This document shows, piece after piece, positions 54,516 through 63,528 of a DNA stretch of 64,000 nt. Where the stretch lies: assembly GCA_023955635.1 (NCBI GenBank), contig JAMXHR010000012.1, forward strand, positions 1 through 64,000. The letters are read 5' to 3'. Source of the DNA: Methanosarcina sp. ERenArc_MAG2 (GTDB taxonomy: Archaea; Halobacteriota; Methanosarcinia; Methanosarcinales; Methanosarcinaceae). The stretch's first letter is position 1, and each line of letters starts with the position of its first letter. The notes under the pieces are model-generated. The model was not told where the DNA came from. It searched no databases and saw nothing but the letters and a program-made list of their open reading frames with translations. The position numbers were made by a program, and so were the translations under genes.

Positions 54516-56112
54516 GAGACTTTTTATTATTTTCTGGTCTTCAGACTTTCTCTCATATCATACAAAACAATAATATTTTAATTATATTGATATAATATAG
54601 TTGTGAATGGGAAAAGGGAACCTCGCAATAGACAAATCAATGGCAAAAACGGTTGTTGACGGAAAAATAATAATTCCTTTACCAAAGGTTTTGGTTGAAA
54701 ATCGATACTACCCTATGTTCTTTGTATATTCTCCTACTCATTGTGATGATTGTGGAAGTAAATTACATGTAAACTCTCACTACACTCGTTTTATTTTATC
54801 AAGTCACGGTACTATAGCTCGCGATGTTACATACTGGACTTGTTTTTCTTGTAAGAAACATTTCCATGATCAGATTATTGGTGTTCCTGGTTCTGCAAAT
54901 TACAGTTATGAGTTTTATGAAAAACAAATGTCTGTTAGATACGATGGGCGATGCAGTCTAAACAATTCTCGAAAAATTGGAGAAACATATACAGAAGGAC
55001 TAACTGATTTCTGTGGGAGAGCTCCTTGTGCCACTTCACTATGGTTATATGAGCAACAACAAGCAGAGCTTTCAAAGCAAGAACTTTTAGATCAAAATAT
55101 TGCTTTTGACAGAACATTGTATGTTGATGGAGATTGGATCAAAAAAGGATGGAAAAAGAAATTTGAAACTCTGTTGGGAAGAGAAATTTCAGAAAAAGAA
55201 TGGAAAAAGATGCGATATAAATCTGTTTACGTTATTGCCACAAAAGAAAAGGTCGTTTTGGATTTTGAGATAACTGACAGATTACCAACAATTGAAGCTC
55301 TGATGCCTCTTTTCATACGAATAAAAAACCGATTTCCTGAAGGTAAAATACAAAAGATCGTTTCTGACGAAGATAAAGCAATTATTGGAGCTGTAAAAAG
55401 TGTCTTCCCTGAAGTGGCTCACTCCTTTTGCGTGTTCCATCAATTAAAAAACGTTAGTAAGAGATACAGTGACGAATTCAATTCCATCACAAATATTCCA
55501 GGTAATGATGAGCTTGTGTACAATGAGATATGTCAATTAATACGCTCTGATACGGTTATCAGTGCTGTTGTATGTTTTCAAAAGATCCGAGAATTGGATT
55601 CTGGTCTGGAACTTTCAAAAGCGTCTCATAAAGCAATTTCTTATGCAAAAGAGATTTTCACGAAAAATGTAAGTTTCTTGAAAAAGGGTTTTACACCTGA
55701 GACAGATAACACAATGGAACAGATATTTTCTTTGATAGGTGATATTGTAGACAAAGCAAGATCATTCAAAACTGATAGTGGGCTAACTAATTTCTGTTAT
55801 AATTTGTTTACTTATTTCAACAAACGGTGTTTCAGTACTGGAAAATGGAGAGGATTCTCACCTTTAATGAGGGCAAGATTCCAATATGGATAAAGGTAGA
55901 AAAAAAATAACTCTTCAATTTAAAATGGAATTCCTATAGCGGTAGCTGATGAAAATCTCCATAAAAATAGGGCATGTAACAAAAAAATTGGATAAGTTCT
56001 TGCATCAATAAATAAACTTTCTCAAAATGAGTAGATTAGTTTACTCAAATTAGAATGAAATTTCTTGATTTTTTCAAAATTGAAGAAGATCCAGAAAAAA
56101 TTAAAAAGACTC
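54516..56112 (+). mobile_element. Insertion sequence (MULE/IS256-like) with 8-bp target duplication
   Basis: The 1597-bp element begins GAGACTTTTTATTATTTTCT and its right end, read on the minus strand, is GAGTCTTTTTAATTTTTTCT. The two then continue with GGTCTTC and GGATCTTC, so the inverted termini are about 25 bases with a few mismatches. AAAAATGA flanks it on both sides (54508-54515 and 56113-56120). It encodes one transposase. Inside the right end, 55894-56112 is non-coding. Confidence 0.85.
54607..55893 (+). CDS. DDE transposase (MULE/IS256-like)
   Basis: The 428-residue transposase has an N-terminal zinc-binding region (HCDDCGSKLHVNSH, then CFSCKKHFHD, about residues 43-90). The DDE core follows: first Asp in YVDGDW (about 174), second in KIVSDEDKAI (about 252) followed by HSFCVFHQLKNV, and the Glu in DNTMEQIFSL (about 367). 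The C-x-x-H after the second Asp is typical of the mutator-like/IS256 superfamily. It is intact, so the element may still move. The ATG lies about 90 bases inside the left end. Confidence 0.85.
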   Translation: MGKGNLAIDKSMAKTVVDGKIIIPLPKVLVENRYYPMFFVYSPTHCDDCGSKLHVNSHYTRFILSSHGTIARDVTYWTCFSCKKHFHDQIIGVPGSANYSYEFYEKQMSVRYDGRCSLNNSRKIGETYTEGLTDFCGRAPCATSLWLYEQQQAELSKQELLDQNIAFDRTLYVDGDWIKKGWKKKFETLLGREISEKEWKKMRYKSVYVIATKEKVVLDFEITDRLPTIEALMPLFIRIKNRFPEGKIQKIVSDEDKAIIGAVKSVFPEVAHSFCVFHQLKNVSKRYSDEFNSITNIPGNDELVYNEICQLIRSDTVISAVVCFQKIRELDSGLELSKASHKAISYAKEIFTKNVSFLKKGFTPETDNTMEQIFSLIGDIVDKARSFKTDSGLTNFCYNLFTYFNKRCFSTGKWRGFSPLMRARFQYG

Positions 56113-56207
56113 AAAAATGATAAGTTTCATGAGTCGGTTTCTGCCAGCATTTTAGATAATGCAAAGATAACATACAGGATTGATGAAGCAAGAAGGGTTT
56201 TTAGACA

Positions 56208-57011
56208 ATGAATACTTCTGTTTTTTCAGGTTTCGAATCTTTGCAAAGAAGATTCTCTGAAATTGATTTGATTCTTAACTATGCTTCAGCAAATGAGAAT
56301 CTATATGATTTATATACTAGTTTGTGTCGTTCAGCACAAGTTCTTTTAATAGCTCACTTTGAAGGAGCAATTAAAGAATTTACGAGGGATGCTATTGATG
56401 ATTTTAATTGTAGCGAGTATGAATTTAAAGATAGTCCAAAAGCCCTAAAAGTAACATTTTGTTCTTCTTTTATAACAGAGAGCACTGACCAAAAATTTAA
56501 ATTTCCAAGCAAATTACTTGATACTTTTAATTCCTTACCAGTCAAATACTGTGCAGACGCTTTTCTTAATAATAATCATAGTGATAATAATAAAACCCCG
56601 AACTCTCACATGGTAGAAACTGTACTAGAGAAGTTTGGAGTATCCAACTTTTTATTAAAAATAGAAAACAGCGATTTAGATATTGCTTTTCAAGACTCTA
56701 AATCAAGTCAAATGCAGATACGAGATAAACTAAAATTACATTTAAGAGAAAATGTATATTCCTATCCTTACACAGTAAGCCTTGAATTGTTTAATATCCA
56801 TTATAACAAAAAGGTAGATCCGAAGAAAAAATCGATGTGGAAGGAGTTTTTAGATGAAGTTGTGACAAATAGGAATACTATAGCTCATGGTAACTCGCTT
56901 GAAAGCCGATGTTCGCATACAGAAATAGAGAAGTCAAAACTTAAAATTGAAATTTTAATTTATGCTTATGTATTAGTATTATGCAAATTTACTTTACCGC
57001 CCTCTATCTAA
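56208..57011 (+). CDS. HEPN-domain protein (MAE_28990-like), partner of DUF262
   Basis: The 267-residue protein has an N-terminal helical part (LYDLYTSLCRSAQVLLIAHF ... EGAIKEFTRDAIDDF) and a C-terminal RNTIAHG motif at about 222-228, the R-x4-H active-site pattern of HEPN RNases. The arrangement resembles the MAE_28990/MAE_18760 HEPN families. Its ATG overlaps the DUF262 stop by four bases, so the two were one translationally coupled unit before the IS insertion. It may now be expressed poorly or from an IS-borne promoter. It probably acts as an RNase effector or toxin, but this is inferred. Confidence 0.7.
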   Translation: MNTSVFSGFESLQRRFSEIDLILNYASANENLYDLYTSLCRSAQVLLIAHFEGAIKEFTRDAIDDFNCSEYEFKDSPKALKVTFCSSFITESTDQKFKFPSKLLDTFNSLPVKYCADAFLNNNHSDNNKTPNSHMVETVLEKFGVSNFLLKIENSDLDIAFQDSKSSQMQIRDKLKLHLRENVYSYPYTVSLELFNIHYNKKVDPKKKSMWKEFLDEVVTNRNTIAHGNSLESRCSHTEIEKSKLKIEILIYAYVLVLCKFTLPPSI

Positions 57012-57611
57012 GACTTATAGACTTTTAAAATATAGGCAACAATATAAAAAAAGACTTAATTTTGGTAAATAAAACTCTTAAATATCATCAGGACGCAGCT
57101 TAATGTTTAGCCTGTTATTCTCCTGAATCACGTTTTGAATGTGGATCGTTTGCTTGTGCGTGTTCTCGTTTAGCTTTTATAACTGTTCACATTTTGTGTA
57201 TAAATTGTTATTTTTATTACATCGGGAGTGCAGAGGGTCACGAATACTCCGACCTTCATAGGCTGTCCGACAATTACTGATAATGATTACAAAATCCCTT
57301 ATTTGTCTATTTAAAGACTCTAAACACCTTATTTTTACATATTTTTGCCCTGAAATTGAATTGTTGGGCAGTCTCTTTAGGGTGGGTTGGCTGTCTGCAA
57401 TTTAATTGATTAAGACTCTTCGTCATTCTCTGTGGATAAGATTATTTTTTATTCAAGATCAAATTGGTTTTTTATGAGGATGTGTACACAAAACAACGAA
57501 GAGTCTCAAAAATATAAAAAAATTAAATTACTAAAAATTAAGTTACTAATACTTCCACCATATCTTTTTATTCCCCGGTGCCTCTATAGCCTTCCACTTC
57601 AGTCACATCAG
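57012..57611. other. Intergenic region with a MITE and decayed repeat sequence
   Basis: A MITE-like element lies at 57260-57374. Its flanks share further sequence with the region around 62640-62830 (GAGGGTCACGAATACTCC against GAGGGTCACAAATATTCC, and TCTGCAATTTAATTGA), so a longer repeat unit of about 180 bases is dispersed. No intact gene is seen. Confidence 0.5.
57260..57374. mobile_element. MITE-like element, family F (AGGCTGTCCGAnAATTA ends), copy 1
   Basis: It runs from AGGCTGTCCGACAATTAC to AATTGTTGGGCAGTCT and shares TTTTTGCCCTGAAATT with the copy at 62677-62792. Ends are imperfect inverted repeats. It has no ORF. Confidence 0.6.
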
Positions 57612-57929
57612 TTATTTTCCTTTTTTCGGTATTGCTTTCATAAGATCAACAAACTTAGAAATTTTCGTAATATCGGAAGGAGCACTAGAACTATCCGTTG
57701 AATTCCATGTAATTGTATTCACAGAAGTCATATTCTGTGTCGTTGAATCCTCTTTAGTTGTATCCCAATTGGTGTTATCCCAATTGGTGTTATCCCAATT
57801 AGTGGTATTCCAATTAGCGGTATTCCAATCTGGTGTATTCCATGCCGCAGATGCATTTCCTATTAATGCCATACAGAGCAACACCCCAACAAATAGGGAT
57901 ATTGCCCTCTTTCCTTTATATTTACTCAT
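57612..57929 (-). CDS. Small secreted protein with NTxNWD repeats
   Basis: The 105-residue protein has a signal peptide (AISLFVGVLLCMALIGNASA). Then come about seven tandem pentapeptide-like units of the form WNTxDW / NWNTT / NWDNT (for example WNTTNWDNTNWDNTNWD). A Thr/Ser-rich stretch and a short C-terminal helix (ITKISKFVDLMKAIPKKGK) follow. The repeats are encoded by near-identical 15-base DNA units at 57770-57830. It should be extracellular; the Trp/Asn pattern suggests a surface repeat fold. Function is unknown. The ATG is preceded by a usual spacing but no strong ribosome-binding site. Confidence 0.65.
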   Translation of the reverse strand: MSKYKGKRAISLFVGVLLCMALIGNASAAWNTPDWNTANWNTTNWDNTNWDNTNWDTTKEDSTTQNMTSVNTITWNSTDSSSAPSDITKISKFVDLMKAIPKKGK

Positions 57930-58196
57930 ATTTTTGACTCCATATCAGAATTTGGTTAATAGAATTTAAGTCACAGTTTCAGATTATTTTAGTTAAATTG
58001 ATTCGTCTGAAACAAAATGTGAGCGATGCTGCAATACTGCAATTTACCTATTATATAACAAATAAATCTTTAAATCGCCCGTTATATATATTAGAATTCA
58101 AGTAATATAATAGATAAAGAAATAATGATTAGAAAAGAAAAGTTAGATTAAATATCATTATATTATTAAATAATTAAACGAAAAAGTAAATTCATC

Positions 58197-58313
58197 AGGA
58201 ATTACGCACCTGGGGTCTGAAATCAAGTACAATGGATGTTGCAGTTAAATTTGTGCTGTAGAAAGTTGAAGGTTTAATGCTATTGATTTCTCAGTTCAAT
58301 CGCTAAAGTCCTA
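58197..58313. mobile_element. Degenerate MITE-like element, family A
   Basis: AGGAATTACGCACC at the left and TCGCTAAAGTCCTA at the right are decayed family A ends. The interior AATGCTATTGATTTCTCAG matches the copy at 36518-36645. Confidence 0.5.
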
Positions 58314-58407
58314 TCGAATTTAGTTTATTATACTCCAATCTTACTTTTTTCAGGTATGTTATAATGAAATACATGGAACTATTGAGACAAAAATAATCAA
58401 TATCTTT

Positions 58408-58435
58408 AAATGTAAGTGATTACTTACTTACATTT
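58408..58435. promoter_or_regulatory. Palindromic operator at the TetR gene start
   Basis: AAATGTAAGT (58408-58417) and ACTTACATTT (58426-58435) are exact complements, with an inner GTAAGTGATTACTTAC palindrome. It ends three bases before the ATG of the TetR gene, so it covers the promoter or the start of a leaderless transcript. This fits autorepression of the exporter operon by TetR. Confidence 0.65.
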
Positions 58436-58438
58436 ATA

Positions 58439-59049
58439 ATGAGTACAGAACAAAGAATCCTGGAAGCAGCTTTGAAGATATTCGCTAGTGAAGGATACAC
58501 AGGTGCAACTACTCGCAGAATCGCGGAAGAGGCAAATGTTGCAGAAGTAACTTTGTTCCGAAAATTTCAATCAAAAGAGAACCTGCTGAGAGAGGTCTTA
58601 ATTCAGAACCGGACTGCATTTTCAGCACTGGATACATTATTCCTTATAGAAAAAAATGCAGACCTTGAGACAGACCTTCGCATCCTGGGTAAAAACATTA
58701 TAAAGGTTATGAAGGATAAAAAAATGATGGTAAACGCCGTATGCTTATGTTCATGCTGTTCGAAGAAGGGCGGAGGAGACCCGAAGTCGCCGAGATTCTA
58801 TCATCTTTCATTCAAATGAACATAAGGCGTCTGAGCGAATACTTCGAGCTGCAAATAAAAAACGGAAAAATGCGTAATATCAATCCTCGATCGGCAGCAA
58901 TAACTTTTGTCAGTTATTTTGTCTACACATCTTTATTGAGAGGAGTAGTTGGTGACAGTTTTTTGGGTGAAAATGATGAGGAAATTGAAAGGTTTATTGA
59001 CATATTTACTAAAGGTATCCTGAAGGTCGAGGATACGAAGACCGGGTGA
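58439..59049 (+). pseudogene. TetR-family repressor, frameshifted
   Basis: The combined product of about 203 residues has an N-terminal TetR helix-turn-helix (AALKIFASEGYTGATTRRIA, EANVAEVTLFRKFQSKENLL). A ligand-binding C-terminal domain (LMFMLFEEGRRRPEVAEILS, ending GILKVEDTKTG) lies in another frame. Adding one A to the A7 run at 58718-58724 gives KDKKNDGKRRMLMFML. It is the first gene of an operon with an ABC exporter and is preceded by a palindromic operator. Confidence 0.88.
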
Positions 59050-59053
59050 GGAA

Positions 59054-59803
59054 ATGGAACCAATTATTGAGGTCAGGAATCTTGTCAAGGTATTTCATTC
59101 CAGAGGAAGGGAAATAACCGCAGTGAATGGTGTCAGCTTCGATGTATTCAAAGGAGAAATTTTTGGAATGATAGGGCCAAATGGAGCTGGCAAATCCACC
59201 ACATTTTCAGTGCTGACCACATTATTAAAACCTACAAAAGGCAGTGTAAAAGTTGCAGGCTTTGATGTTGAAAAAGAGGATGACAGGATAAGACCAATCA
59301 TAGGTATAGTCCCTCAGAAGCTCAGCCTTTATCCGCTCCTTACCGCCAGGGAGAATCTGGAACTCATGGGCAATCTTTACAATGTTCCAAAAGAGGTTAT
59401 GGAAGAAAGAATCGATTACTATCTGCGACTTGTAGGTCTTGAAGCTAGTGCAGACCGTTTTACGGGAGGTTTTTCAGGCGGCATGAAGCAGCGTCTTTCA
59501 GTAATTTCTGCAGTAATACACGACCCAGAAATTTTATTCTGGGACGAGCCTTCAACTGGTCTTGATCCCCAGACCAGAAATGTTATCTGGAAACTCGCTA
59601 AAAAATTCAACGGAGAGGGAAAAACCCTGATTTTTACAACCCATTACATGGAGGAGGCGGATAATCTCTGTGACAGGGTTGCCGTAATGGACTTAGGCAA
59701 AATGGTAGCTCTTGATAACCCAGAACGTTTAAAGGAAAAAACAGGAAGTACAAATCTGGAAGAAGTGTTTGTACACTTTACAGGAGAAGAGGTACGTGAT
59801 TAA
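59054..59803 (+). CDS. ABC-2 type exporter, ATP-binding protein
   Basis: The 249-residue ATPase has Walker A GPNGAGKST, Q-loop IVPQKLSLYP, signature FSGGMKQRLS and Walker B ILFWDEPSTGLDP, followed by the H-loop TTHYMEEAD. It resembles DrrA-type multidrug or lipid exporters. It lies four bases after the TetR gene and is followed directly by the permease (stop TAA then ATG). The substrate is unknown. Confidence 0.93.
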   Translation: MEPIIEVRNLVKVFHSRGREITAVNGVSFDVFKGEIFGMIGPNGAGKSTTFSVLTTLLKPTKGSVKVAGFDVEKEDDRIRPIIGIVPQKLSLYPLLTARENLELMGNLYNVPKEVMEERIDYYLRLVGLEASADRFTGGFSGGMKQRLSVISAVIHDPEILFWDEPSTGLDPQTRNVIWKLAKKFNGEGKTLIFTTHYMEEADNLCDRVAVMDLGKMVALDNPERLKEKTGSTNLEEVFVHFTGEEVRD

Positions 59804-60908
59804 ATGACAATAGCTAGTGAGCTAATGGATTCATTGATAATAGCGAAAAAGGAATTCAAAATACTTTCCAGAAAAAAGCTCTCTTAATTCCTTTGGTTTT
59901 ATTTCCTATTATCATGATAGTCTTTTTTGGCTACGGCATGGGTGGCACGGTCAAAGATGCTCCCATTCTAATAATCAATGACGATACAGGCAGAGCCTCA
60001 AGTTCCCTTGTTCAGGAAATTGGAAGCTATACCGCCAAATATGATGGAAATCCAATGTTCTCGGTAACCTACACAAAGGACATGTCGCAGTCGGAAGCTG
60101 AGAGTAAAATAGATGCCGGAATATATAAAGGCGTTTTGATTATTCCGCCGGATTATAGCGATAGTATAGCGAAAAATGAGAGCATGACTTTGACGCTTCT
60201 GACTGATTCATCAGATGTTACAACAAGTAGCGTAATAATAAATTTTATGAGGCAGTTGTTGGCAAAAACAGGGTCAATCACCTTAAACGTTCCAAATATT
60301 TACGGTAATCTTGAATATCTGGACTTTCTCATACCGGGTGTTATAGCCCTCACTGTGTTTATGGGTTCTGTAGCAACCACGGGTTCTGCTATTGCAGGAG
60401 AAAAAGAAGATGGTACACTTGTTCGTATGTTAATGACGCCTGTCAGCAAACGATCTGTGATTCTCGGGAAAACGATATACCAGCTAATATTGCAATTAGG
60501 CAGAGCTGTTATCCTGATACTTGCAGCATATTTTCTGTTGGGATTCAATATGAATGGTAGCTGGCTTCTTATTTCTCTGGTGCTTGTTATTTTCACTCTT
60601 GGTGGCGTAGGGATGGGAATCGTTATGTCGACAATGGTGGAAGATATGGAATCTTTCTTTCAATTAAACATGCTGGTTACTATGCCATCAATGTTTGTTA
60701 CGGGTGTATTTTTCCCTTGAGTTCTGTTCCTAACTGGATGCGTTATATAGCTTATTGCTTGCCTCTGACCTATGCAATTGATTCTATGCGTACTATTATG
60801 ATAAAGGGTCAGGGTTTGAACGCAATATCTACTGATTTGATAATACTTTCACTATTTGCAATTGTTACTTTCACTGCAGGTGTCCATCTTTTTAGGAGGG
60901 AAGCATAA
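59804..60908 (+). pseudogene. ABC-2 type permease, two frameshifts
   Basis: The combined product of about 368 residues starts at the ATG at 59804, immediately after the ATPase stop (TIASELMDSLIIAKKEFKIL). An extra base in the A6 run 59872-59877 leads into ALLIPLVLFPIIMIVFFGYG. The large extracytoplasmic loop and ABC-2 membrane domain (LIPGVIALTVFMGSVATTG, AGEKEDGTLVRMLMTPVSK) follow. A second missing base near 60709-60716 joins GVFFP to LSSVPNWMRYIAYCLPLTYA. The product is then a normal ABC-2 permease. Confidence 0.88.
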
Positions 60909-60909
60909 A

Positions 60910-61896
60910 ATGAAAAAAATGATACTAATCTCTCTGCTATTAATTTCTATGATATCATGCGTAGCAGGCGCTTCTAATACGCCGGATAATTATAATATTC
61001 CTCAAAGCTTTGATCTTAGTAAAAACTACTATAATGTCTACGGTAGTCCCGATCTTAATGCCACCATTATTGGCAGTAATGAATTCGATAGGGATCAAAT
61101 GGCTACTTTGAATATTGATCTAATGAACAAAGGTAAATTATTAGGATTTGAGAATGACAGGACTCCTTATGATTCAGATGAAATCTATGCTGCCAGGACA
61201 GAAATGAAGTTGGAGAGCAGCATAGTGGATGCCACAAGTGTAGTCGCTTCTCTCTCAGTAGACCCGGGCAGTCCGATTGAGGTAAAATCAGTTAGCCAGC
61301 AAATAGGTACTATAAAAAGTGGAGAGAATGCACTGGCGCCGGCAAAATTCGATATAAAAATAGATAAAAAGGCAAAAGCAGGAGAATACAACCTCTACTT
61401 GAATCTCTCTTATGATTACCAGAAGAATGTACATATAAAAAATCCGGATTCTGTTGCTCAAACCTATGATGTAAATCACTGGTATGGAATAATGGAACAG
61501 AACCAGATATTGACGATTAAAGTCAAAAATCAGGCTGATTTCGAGATAGTAAACACTACAGGAAGTATTTCTCCAGGTGGGGAGGATATGGTCCAGATAG
61601 AGATTAAAAATACAGGTGAGGAAGAGGCAAGAAACGTTAAAGCTATAATTAATCCTTCTGACCCTCTAAGCACAACTGATAGTATGGCATTCTTATCTAC
61701 TATAGCACCTGGAAGTACGGCTGTTGCAAAGATTAAAATTAAGGCAGATAGCGCAGCTGTACCTAAAATATATGGAATAGATACTGTAGTGAGATATGAA
61801 ACCCCAGAAGGTGACATTAAATATTCCGATACCCTCCAGGCTCCGGTAGAGGTGAAGGAATCAGGGCTATTCGAAAAATTATTCGGCTGGATTTAA
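60910..61896 (+). CDS. Secreted S-layer-type (COG1361/NEW3-like) protein of the exporter operon
   Basis: The protein of about 328 residues has a signal peptide (MILISLLLISMISCVAGAS) and two Ig-like domains, the second of NEW3/CARDB type (GSISPGGEDMVQIEIKNTGE, IAPGSTAVAKIKIKADSAAV). The ATG follows a GGAGGG sequence inside the permease end. Proteins of this kind are often encoded with ABC exporters in Methanosarcina and may be an extracytoplasmic partner. No membrane anchor is obvious at the C-terminus (GLFEKLFGWI). Confidence 0.8.
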   Translation: MKKMILISLLLISMISCVAGASNTPDNYNIPQSFDLSKNYYNVYGSPDLNATIIGSNEFDRDQMATLNIDLMNKGKLLGFENDRTPYDSDEIYAARTEMKLESSIVDATSVVASLSVDPGSPIEVKSVSQQIGTIKSGENALAPAKFDIKIDKKAKAGEYNLYLNLSYDYQKNVHIKNPDSVAQTYDVNHWYGIMEQNQILTIKVKNQADFEIVNTTGSISPGGEDMVQIEIKNTGEEEARNVKAIINPSDPLSTTDSMAFLSTIAPGSTAVAKIKIKADSAAVPKIYGIDTVVRYETPEGDIKYSDTLQAPVEVKESGLFEKLFGWI

Positions 61897-62408
61897 TAAA
61901 ATATGGTCCTCAGTGCCGCTCTTACAATTTGAGTGAATAAATTCAAACTTCAGTTGAGGGATTTTGCTTTATTCCTCACTCAACTGAAGATTTACGAACT
62001 CTGATTTAATTACTTTTTTAGGGCGGGGTGGCCTCCTGCAATTTTGATTTTTTAGGCGACAGTCCCATCGAATAAATTCCAGACTATTTCAGATTTCTAA
62101 GTAAAACATCGCTGAGTTAATGATTAACGGAGTTGCATTAGGCTGTCTTTTTTGCTTCTCTCAAAAGGATTTAGAATGGCCCATTTTCTATTTAATTTCT
62201 AAACTCTGTCAGCAAATGTTGTAAAGTTGCTTGATTGCACTTTCTGAATAAACGATTAAACTTTCATTTTATATACCATGAAGTATATTAGAATTCTGGG
62301 CATCTGGGCAAGTCATAAAAGACTTGTTTGAAAACTCTTTTTATAACCCCCATACCCCCAATACTCCCCACTCCCCAAATACCGGATGCCCATCCCATAT
62401 CACCAGTA

Positions 62409-62570
62409 TAGGACTTACGCACTTCAGATTCAAAATCAAGCACAGTAACCATTAGATTTAGAATTTGAATTTCAGAAAGTTGTAAGCCTACTCATCAGAT
62501 TTAGAATTTGAATTTCAGAAAGTTATAAGCCTACTGCAGTTGATTTGGTACTTCAAGTGCGTAAGTCCTA
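62409..62570. mobile_element. MITE-like element, family A, with internal duplication
   Basis: TAGGACTTACGCACTT at the left is matched by AAGTGCGTAAGTCCTA at the right, a perfect 16-bp inverted terminus. The interior holds two copies of a roughly 44-base unit (AGATTTAGAATTTGAATTTC then AGAAAGTTRTAAGCCTACT), which explains its greater length. It has no ORF. Confidence 0.75.
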
Positions 62571-62676
62571 CAGTATTGTTATCTATATCGTTCTCAACAT
62601 GCTTTCGGCAAGTGGACGTAAAAATTCATTTTATTCCATCGCGAACGTGGAGGGTCACAAATATTCCTTCCTTTAC

Positions 62677-62792
62677 AGGCTGTCCGAAAATTACTACCAG
62701 TAGTAACCATATTCCTTCTTTTTCAATTTAAAGGCTTTAAATATCTTATTTATTACGTATTTTTGCCCTGAAATTTAATTATCAGACAGCCT
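62677..62792. mobile_element. MITE-like element, family F, copy 2
   Basis: It starts AGGCTGTCCGAAAATTAC and ends TAATTATCAGACAGCCT, and resembles 57260-57374 including TTTTTGCCCTGAAATTT. It has no ORF. Confidence 0.65.
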
Positions 62793-62871
62793 TTAAAGAG
62801 TGGGGTTGCCGCCTGCAATTTGATTTTACAGTTCTCAAAAAAAGCCGAGAAAATATTTTAGATGTACTTTT

Positions 62872-63049
62872 AGTATCCTCTTTAAATTCAAGGGAGAATT
62901 TTCCAACCCGTAAAGTATACAACAATTTTGTCATACAGTTCTTAAGTTAAATACATTGCTTGAGGCTGTTTTTGAGACTTGATTAAATTCTTAATTTTTC
63001 AGTAAATATGTGAAATTTACTTTTACCCATACAATTTGAAGAGGATACT
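62872..63049. mobile_element. MITE-like element, family G (AGTATCCTCTTyAAATT ends)
   Basis: The 178-bp element starts AGTATCCTCTTTAAATT and ends AATTTGAAGAGGATACT, 17-bp inverted termini with one mismatch. ACTTTT flanks both sides (62866-62871 and 63050-63055), consistent with a 6-bp target duplication. It has no ORF. Confidence 0.75.
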
Positions 63050-63528
63050 ACTTTTATGTGGATCAGAGAAAAAGCTCATTGAGTTGAAAGTGAGAGCTTT
63101 CCACTCAATTTGGAGAGGGCACCAATTTATCATTATTTCTCGCATAATCAAACATGTACGAATTTAAATTCTAAACTTAGAGAATAAATGAAAATTAAAC
63201 ACCTTTGAAGAGAAAATTATGTGAAAAATACATTTAGTATGTCTAGTATTGATAAATCTCTACTATATATAAATTACTTTATAACGATTATTTAAACCCA
63301 TCCTATAATTATATTTCTGCTAATATTATAATGTATGAATAATAACTGTTCTATTGCATGTGTTTGAAATCGCTTTCGTTGGCAAATACCGGTGCTTCGA
63401 TTCCAAAATAAATTCATTATTTATTGGACGATTTACTGGTAAATGGACGCATCTGCCAACACTGGATGAATTGAAAAACCAACACTTGTAAAATTGATTA
63501 AGTTGAAACAGATTAGGGGAGTCAACAA

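Larger units (their letters stand above)
53491..56211 (+). pseudogene. DUF262 (ParB/GmrSD-N-like) gene split by an insertion sequence
   Basis: The 5' part (53491-54515) encodes about 341 residues of a DUF262 protein, with the core LDPGYQRRHRWNIETSSRL (about residue 46) and the motif IIDGQQRLTAI at about 94-98. The frame then runs into IS sequence and ends at 54573 in a nonsense tail. The last 91 bases (56121-56211) lie beyond the IS and encode KFHESVSASILDNAKITYRI followed by DEARRVFRQ, a typical DUF262 C-terminus. Removing the IS and one copy of the 8-bp duplication rejoins the two parts in frame as NLFKNDKFHES, giving 371 residues. Its stop overlaps the HEPN start (ATGA). DUF262 proteins bind or hydrolyse nucleotides and act in DNA-targeting defence. 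Confidence 0.85.
57930..58438. other. Divergent intergenic region with a degenerate MITE
   Basis: It holds a degenerate family A element at 58197-58313 and the TetR operator at 58408-58435. It is very AT-rich at 58040-58190. No gene is seen. Confidence 0.5.
61897..63528. other. Long intergenic region rich in MITE-like elements
   Basis: This 1.6-kb stretch contains three elements (62409-62570, 62677-62792, 62872-63049), a C-rich tract at 62347-62385 and repeat flanks such as GGCGGGGTGGCCTCCTGCAA. No intact gene is seen. The region from 63056 to 63528 is AT-rich and must contain the promoter of the cupin gene. Confidence 0.5.

Noticed and set aside
56055..56211. Independent small gene between the transposase and HEPN
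   Set aside because: Its second half is the displaced 3' end of the DUF262 gene; its first half lies inside the IS right end.
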